A stretch of DNA of 64,000 nt from Streptomyces sp. NBC_00078 (lineage in GTDB: Bacteria > Actinomycetota > Actinomycetes > Streptomycetales > Streptomycetaceae), in assembly GCF_026343335.1 (NCBI RefSeq), contig NZ_JAPELX010000001.1, positions 6,200,001-6,264,000 of the forward strand, in the 5' to 3' direction. The notes beneath the pieces are model-generated. The model worked only from the letters and a program-made list of their open reading frames with translations, was not told the DNA's origin and searched no databases. This document shows positions 60,078 to 64,000 of the stretch, piece by piece. Each line of letters opens with the position of its first letter. Position 1 is the first letter of the stretch. The position numbers were made by a program, and so were the translations under genes.

Positions 60078-60406
60078 GTGCCGTCCTGTGTTCCGTCGCC
60101 GCCCGCATCGCCACTGCCCTGGATGCCGCCAACGGCACGGGCGAGCACGGAGCGGCGATGCGGCTGATCAAGGTCGTTGAGGAGGCGGGCGAGGCATCCG
60201 CCGCCTACATCGGTGTGACCGGCCAGAACCCCCGCAAGGGCACCACCCACACCCGCGCCGACGTCGCCGACGAACTGTGCGACGTCATCATCGCCGCCGC
60301 CGTCGCCCTGCACTCCTTCACCACGCACCCGCCCGCAGTCCTGAGCGCCAAGCTGCATGCCGCCGCCCGGCGGCTGAACGCCGACACCACCCACACCGCG
60401 CACTGA
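60074..60406 (+). CDS. MazG-like nucleotide pyrophosphohydrolase
   Basis: 110 residues with the all-alpha NTP-PPase pattern: MRLIKVVEEAGEASAAY (ExxE) and ADVADELCDVIIAAA (ExxD). The family removes PPi from nucleotides; in mobile elements it may affect ppGpp or damaged nucleotides. ATG 60074 overlaps the preceding stop. Confidence 0.8.
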   Translation: MSAVLCSVAARIATALDAANGTGEHGAAMRLIKVVEEAGEASAAYIGVTGQNPRKGTTHTRADVADELCDVIIAAAVALHSFTTHPPAVLSAKLHAAARRLNADTTHTAH

Positions 60407-60425
60407 CCCGAGGGAGACAACCGCC

Positions 60426-60710
60426 ATGGCACGCAGCACCGTTGCCCGCCGCGCCACCTGGTACCCCGTGATCGACGACCGCCGCGACAACGGCAGGCGA
60501 CTGACCGCCCACCAGGCCGCTACCAGCATCCGCAGCGCCCGCAGGCAGCCCGCCAAGGCCGTGGACGCCGTCCACGTGTACGCCACCACCGACCGCGACG
60601 GCACGCCGCTGCACATCGGCTACGTCCACTACACGCCCGGCTACTGGACCGGAGTCACCGACGTCATCGACGTCTATGAGATCCCCACCGACGCCCTCAC
60701 CGACCTCTGA
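60426..60710 (+). CDS. Small AICE protein, 94 aa
   Basis: ATG 60426. Basic N-terminus (ARSTVARRATWYPVIDDRRD) and a beta-rich end (VHVYATTDRDGTPLHIGYVH). No domain known. Typical codon use. Confidence 0.6.
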   Translation: MARSTVARRATWYPVIDDRRDNGRRLTAHQAATSIRSARRQPAKAVDAVHVYATTDRDGTPLHIGYVHYTPGYWTGVTDVIDVYEIPTDALTDL

Positions 60711-60728
60711 CGATCCGAGAGAAGAACC

Positions 60729-60914
60729 GTGTTCGAGATCCGCGTCATCTGCCCACCCGGCGACGCCGACCGCATCAGCGCTGCCCTGTCCACCGCGTTC
60801 GACACCGGTCCGGCGCGGACGTACCCCACCCGCGACCGCAAGCACACACGGCTGTACTTCACCGCCACCCACCGCACCTCCGGCACCAGCCCGACCAACA
60901 CTGAAAGCGAGTGA
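60729..60914 (+). CDS. Very small AICE protein, 61 aa
   Basis: GTG 60729 with GAGAGAAGAACC upstream. MFEIRVICPPGDADRISAAL and TRLYFTATHR; a compact alpha-beta outline. It ends just before the SSB gene. Function unknown. Confidence 0.55.
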   Translation: MFEIRVICPPGDADRISAALSTAFDTGPARTYPTRDRKHTRLYFTATHRTSGTSPTNTESE

Positions 60915-60919
60915 TCCAC

Positions 60920-61381
60920 ATGTCCGTGGGAGAGACCCCCATCACCGTCGTCGGCAACCTCGCCGCAGACCCCGAACTGCGCTTCACCCCCTCCGGCGCC
61001 GCGCTGGTCAAGTTCTCCATCGCCTCCACCCCGCGCAGCTACGACAAGACGTCGGGCCAGTGGCAGGACGGAACCGCGATGTTCCTGCGCTGCACCGCAT
61101 GGCGCGACCTCGCGCAGCACATCGCCGAGAGCCTGACCAAGGGCATGCGCGTGGTCGTCACCGGCCGTCTGCGTCAGCACAACTGGCAGAACGAGCAGGG
61201 CGAGAACCGCTCCATGCTCGCGCTGGAAGTCGACGACATCGGCCCCTCGCTGCGCTTCGCCACGGCCAAGGTCGACCGCGTGCAGCGCAACGGCGCCACC
61301 TCCGGCCCGGCCGCCGACGCGTGGAACACCGCGGCCCCCGCCGGGGCCGCTCCGACTGCGGGTAACGAGCCGCCGTTCTAG
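60920..61381 (+). CDS. ssb: Single-stranded DNA-binding protein
   Basis: 153 residues with the OB fold: TVVGNLAADPELRFTPSGAA, WRDLAQHIAESLTKGMRVVV, and a C-terminal tip ending NEPPF like the usual DDIPF. It protects single strands in element replication. ATG 60920. Leads the replication block with the primase and ATPase. Confidence 0.9.
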   Translation: MSVGETPITVVGNLAADPELRFTPSGAALVKFSIASTPRSYDKTSGQWQDGTAMFLRCTAWRDLAQHIAESLTKGMRVVVTGRLRQHNWQNEQGENRSMLALEVDDIGPSLRFATAKVDRVQRNGATSGPAADAWNTAAPAGAAPTAGNEPPF

Positions 61382-61387
61382 ATACGC

Positions 61388-61429
61388 CCGGGGTGGGTGC
61401 CGTCTCGCCAAAGCCTGCACCCACCCCGG
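61388..61429 (+). ncRNA. Conserved-loop hairpin, copy 3
   Basis: Perfect 13-bp stem CCGGGGTGGGTGC (61388-61400) / GCACCCACCCCGG (61417-61429) around loop CGTCTCGCCAAAGCCT (one G fewer). TTCTCCGTGTCCCTCC follows and then the ribosome site of the 61468 gene. Confidence 0.85.
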
Positions 61430-61467
61430 TTCTCCGTGTCCCTCCAAAGAACAGGAGAGCTACCAGC

Positions 61468-62367
61468 ATGACGCAACTGCACCCCTTCGACCAGCAGACC
61501 TCAGCGTTTGACGCTGCGTCGCGGGGCTGGCACGGCTTCCCCCTCATTCCCGGTGACAAGCGCCCCGCCGTCCGCGACTGGGAGACCCGCGCCACCGTCG
61601 ACCGCGAGCGCATCACGCGATGCTGGACGCACGCCCCCTACAACCTCGGCATCGCAACCGGCCCCTCCGGCCTGGTCGTCATCGACCTCGACACTCCCAA
61701 GGGCCCGGACGACACGCCGCCGGCCGAATGGGCGGCGCACGGCGTCACCGACGGCGCCGACGTGCTCGCCGTGCTCTGTAAGCGCCACGGCCAGCCCTTC
61801 CCCGCCGACACGTACACGGTCCGCACATGGAGCGGCGGCACACACCTGTACTTCACCGCCCCTGAGGGCGAGCCCCTGCGCAACACCGCCGGGGACAGCG
61901 CCCGCGGGCTGGGCTGGAAGGTCGACACCCGCGCGGCAGGCGGCTACGTGGTTGGCGCGGGCAGCGTCGTCAACGGCCACCGGTACACGACCGTCCATGA
62001 CGCGCCCGTGGCTCCTCTGCCGGACTGGCTGACCGCTCTCCTGCGCCCGGCGCCACTGCCCCCGCAGCGACCGGTCACGGTCCCGCTGACCACCCGCGAC
62101 CGGCGCGGCAAGTTCCTGAACGCCGCGCTCAAGGGCGAGTTGGCGCGCGTCGCCAACTCCGGCGATCACGAGCACAACAACGCGCTCTACATCGCCTCCG
62201 TCGCCCTGGGGCAGTTGGTCGCCGGGGGAGAGCTGGACGCGTACGAGGTGACCGAGAAGCTTGTCGAGGCGGCGCTGAGCGTCGGCCAGGGCGAGCGCGA
62301 GGCACGGCGCACCATCGCCTCTGGCCTGCGGGCCGGAGCCAATCGCCCCCGGACGGTCGCGGCATGA
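61468..62367 (+). CDS. Bifunctional DNA primase/polymerase (Prim-Pol)
   Basis: 299 residues; ATG 61468 with AACAGGAGAGCTACC upstream. Prim-Pol motif VVIDLDTPKG at about 70-79 (DxD), then WSGGTHLYFTAP and a C-terminal helical region. In AICEs such a Prim-Pol, with an ATPase, can take the place of RepSA. Overlaps the ATPase start by four bases. Confidence 0.85.
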   Translation: MTQLHPFDQQTSAFDAASRGWHGFPLIPGDKRPAVRDWETRATVDRERITRCWTHAPYNLGIATGPSGLVVIDLDTPKGPDDTPPAEWAAHGVTDGADVLAVLCKRHGQPFPADTYTVRTWSGGTHLYFTAPEGEPLRNTAGDSARGLGWKVDTRAAGGYVVGAGSVVNGHRYTTVHDAPVAPLPDWLTALLRPAPLPPQRPVTVPLTTRDRRGKFLNAALKGELARVANSGDHEHNNALYIASVALGQLVAGGELDAYEVTEKLVEAALSVGQGEREARRTIASGLRAGANRPRTVAA

Positions 62368-63581
62368 ACAGCAATCCCGTTCCCCCACCCTCAGACGAGC
62401 ACGACAAGGGCCGTAGCCCCATCCCCCCACTGCACCTCTACTCCGTGCCCACCGACCCCGAGACGGCCCCTGAAGCACCGCCGAAGCGGGAACGCCCCCG
62501 CACGGCGTGGACCGCGGATCAGCTCATGGCCGCGGACTTCCCGGAGCCGAAATGGGCCGTGCCCGGCATCCTCGCCGAGGGTGTGACCCTGCTCGCCGGT
62601 CCGCCCAAGGTGGGCAAGTCGTGGCTGTCCCTCGGACTTGCCCTTGCGGTGGCAGCCGGGGGACACGCGTTTGACTCCGTGCCGGTGAAGGTCGGCCCGG
62701 TGCTCTACCTCGCCTTGGAGGACACCCCGCGCCGTCTCCAGACCCGCATGGGCAAGCTTCTGGGAGGGCAGGCGGCTCCGGCCGGGCTGACGCTGGTCAC
62801 CGAATGCCCGCCATTCCCTCAGGGTGGCAGCGAGGCCATCGCCGGATGGTTGGAGCGCAACCCGGACGCACGCATGGTCGTCGTTGACGTGTTCGCCAAG
62901 ATGCGCGGTCCCGCTCCGCAGGGCGTGTCCGCGTACGACGCGGACTATGTCGCCGTCACCTACGCCAAGCGGATCGCCGATCACTACGGCATCGCCGTGG
63001 TGCTCGTCCACCACGTCCGCAAGATGGCCTCGGAGGACTTCCTGACCGAGGTGTCTGGCACCAACGGCATCGCCGGAGCCGCAGACGCCACGCTCGTACT
63101 GAAGCGGGCCCGCGGGCAGGCGGACGGCATCCTGCACGTCACCGGACGCGACGTCGACGAAGCCGAGTACGCGCTTCAGTTCCAAGCCGCCTCCGGTGCC
63201 TGGCAGATGCTCGATGGCCCGGTGACCGACCACACCATCGGCGACACCCGCGCGGCCATCCTCCGGCACGTCCGCGCCCACCCTGGCGCCCGACCGAAGG
63301 ACATCGTCGCTGCGCTGCCGCAGCTGGATGCCGAGAACGTCCGCCGCACCTGCTCCCGCATGGCCGCGGACGGACAGCTCACGAAGGACGGCGCCGGTCG
63401 CTACTACCCGGACACCGAGACCCGAACAGAGGGCACGCCGGGGGTGTCCCAGCTGTCCGACTGTCCCAGTACCCCCCCTGACCTGCGGGGACAGGTGGGA
63501 CCGCTGGAATCGGGACTGTCCCGGCTGTCCGACTCCCGTTCTGCTGACGAGAACTCGGAGGGAACTGACCGTGGCGCGTGA
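62364..63581 (+). CDS. RecA/RepA-like replicative ATPase
   Basis: 405 residues. Walker A LLAGPPKVGKSW at about 77-88, Walker B MVVVDVFAKMRG, and a sensor HHVRKMASEDF. A winged-helix-like C-domain (LRHVRAHPGARPKDIVAALP) follows, then a low-complexity tail coding for the iteron-like DNA. The fold is as in RepA/AAA_25 helicases. It probably unwinds the origin for the Prim-Pol. Confidence 0.85.
   Translation: MNSNPVPPPSDEHDKGRSPIPPLHLYSVPTDPETAPEAPPKRERPRTAWTADQLMAADFPEPKWAVPGILAEGVTLLAGPPKVGKSWLSLGLALAVAAGGHAFDSVPVKVGPVLYLALEDTPRRLQTRMGKLLGGQAAPAGLTLVTECPPFPQGGSEAIAGWLERNPDARMVVVDVFAKMRGPAPQGVSAYDADYVAVTYAKRIADHYGIAVVLVHHVRKMASEDFLTEVSGTNGIAGAADATLVLKRARGQADGILHVTGRDVDEAEYALQFQAASGAWQMLDGPVTDHTIGDTRAAILRHVRAHPGARPKDIVAALPQLDAENVRRTCSRMAADGQLTKDGAGRYYPDTETRTEGTPGVSQLSDCPSTPPDLRGQVGPLESGLSRLSDSRSADENSEGTDRGA
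63444..63535. repeat. Iteron-like cluster in the ATPase gene end
   Basis: TGTCCCAGCTGTCCGACTGT and GGGACAGGTGGGACC and GACTGTCCCGGCTGTCCGAC lie within 92 bases of coding sequence. The first is almost identical, in reverse orientation, to the sequence starting GGACAGTCGGACACG in both 145-bp repeats at the element's left end (only a CG/GC change). It could be a replication origin or control site. Confidence 0.55.
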
Positions 63582-63756
63582 CGAGATGCTCACGATCTCT
63601 CAGGTCATTGAGGAAATCGGCGTACCTCTGTCGACCTTCTACCGCTGGCGGCAAACGAGGAAGGGGCCGAAAGCCATCAAGCTCCCGAACGGGTCCGTGC
63701 GCATTCGTCGTTCGGAATTGGAGCGCTGGATTGCTGCTCTGGAGGAAGCCGCGTGA
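63571..63756 (+). CDS. Excisionase-like helix-turn-helix protein
   Basis: 61 residues: MLTISQVIEEIGVPLSTFYR and VRIRRSELERWIAALEE, the MerR/Xis-type winged helix of AICE excisionases. GTG 63571 with GGAGGGAACTGACC upstream. Its stop overlaps the integrase start (GTGA), and its start overlaps the ATPase stop. Directs excision with integrase. Confidence 0.85.
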   Translation: MARDEMLTISQVIEEIGVPLSTFYRWRQTRKGPKAIKLPNGSVRIRRSELERWIAALEEAA

Positions 63757-64000
63757 ACCATCGCAAGACCAGTGCAAATCCGGGCGCTCGTGAGGGCGAG
63801 CGCCCGGCCGCGCCCGAAGAGCCCACGCTCTCTACCGACGTCCGGGTCTGGAAAGTCAGCAAGATTTCCAGCAAGTCGGCGCCTTACCAACTCCGCTGGA
63901 AAGTTGCCGGGAAGGTGTGTCACGCGACTTTCGCGACGTCGACTCTTGCCGAGAGCCGCCGATCTGAGCTGTGGCACGCCATGCGTAAGGGCGAGGCTTT
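63753..64000 (+). CDS. Site-specific integrase, N-terminal part (cut by window edge)
   Basis: About 82 residues from GTG 63753: TDVRVWKVSKISSKSAPYQL and RWKVAGKVCHATFATSTLAE, an AP2-like N-terminal arm-binding domain of AICE tyrosine integrases, with a following SRRSELWHAM helix. Catalytic part beyond the window. Directly after xis, as in pSAM2. Confidence 0.8.
   Translation, partial: MNHRKTSANPGAREGERPAAPEEPTLSTDVRVWKVSKISSKSAPYQLRWKVAGKVCHATFATSTLAESRRSELWHAMRKGEA

Overview
The window is Streptomyces-type chromosome: very high GC, strong third-position GC bias, GGAGG-type ribosome binding sites, divergent ligD-polymerase/ku genes, proline-rich membrane proteins, and an integrated actinobacterial integrative and conjugative element (AICE) on the right. 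Species cannot be named from the sequence.

Layout. (1) 1-15320, mostly core-like: NlpC/P60 hydrolase (cut by the edge), TetR regulator, two divergent diiron ferritin-like proteins, a PBP/FtsW-RodA pair, a lipoprotein coupled to a sensor kinase without response regulator, a dual-specificity phosphatase, a NERD protein, and the end-joining pair LigD-polymerase and Ku. (2) 15394-22832, an accessory island. It starts in a broken secreted-protein gene and ends in a penicillin-binding protein whose N-terminal anchor is missing, followed by a transposase scrap. In between are a VapC-like toxin-antitoxin pair and a four-gene leftward operon: a degenerate FtsK-like protein, an unknown protein, and two small membrane proteins sharing a short motif (NTFxGxxQxxGVQxIH). 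This looks like a conflict or defence module. (3) 22884-35754, a stress/redox cluster studded with seven copies of an inverted repeat, TTTTGCA-N3-TGCAAAA. Most lie just upstream of genes: deazaflavin nitroreductase, SpoIIE phosphatase, DUF4142, ClC channel, FAD monooxygenase and others. A MarR regulator lies inside the cluster and is the natural candidate to bind them. Several genes here are frameshifted or truncated. (4) 35781-44806, a leftward copper/respiration cluster: CopCD, CopC, SodC-like lipoprotein, Sco1, PCu(A)C, Dyp peroxidase, CtaG. (5) 45765 to the end, the AICE. It begins at a tRNA 3'-end att segment and carries GntR-type regulator, phosphotransferase, an IS701-like insertion inside a regulator, a DUF2637 protein, a GGDEF protein, an FtsK-like Tra protein, SSB, primase-polymerase, helicase-like ATPase, excisionase and the start of the integrase.

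The most novel signals are non-coding and sit in the AICE. There are three hairpins with the same loop (CGTCTCGCCAAAGGCCT) on completely different but paired 6-13 bp stems, each upstream of a gene start. There are two copies of a 49-50 nt tRNA-like mini-fold, and a sequence near the left end that recurs at the 3' end of the replication ATPase gene. Many genes across the window carry a single-base frameshift (15394, 23858, 29745, 31987, 51926 and others), so either decay or indel sequencing error must be considered.
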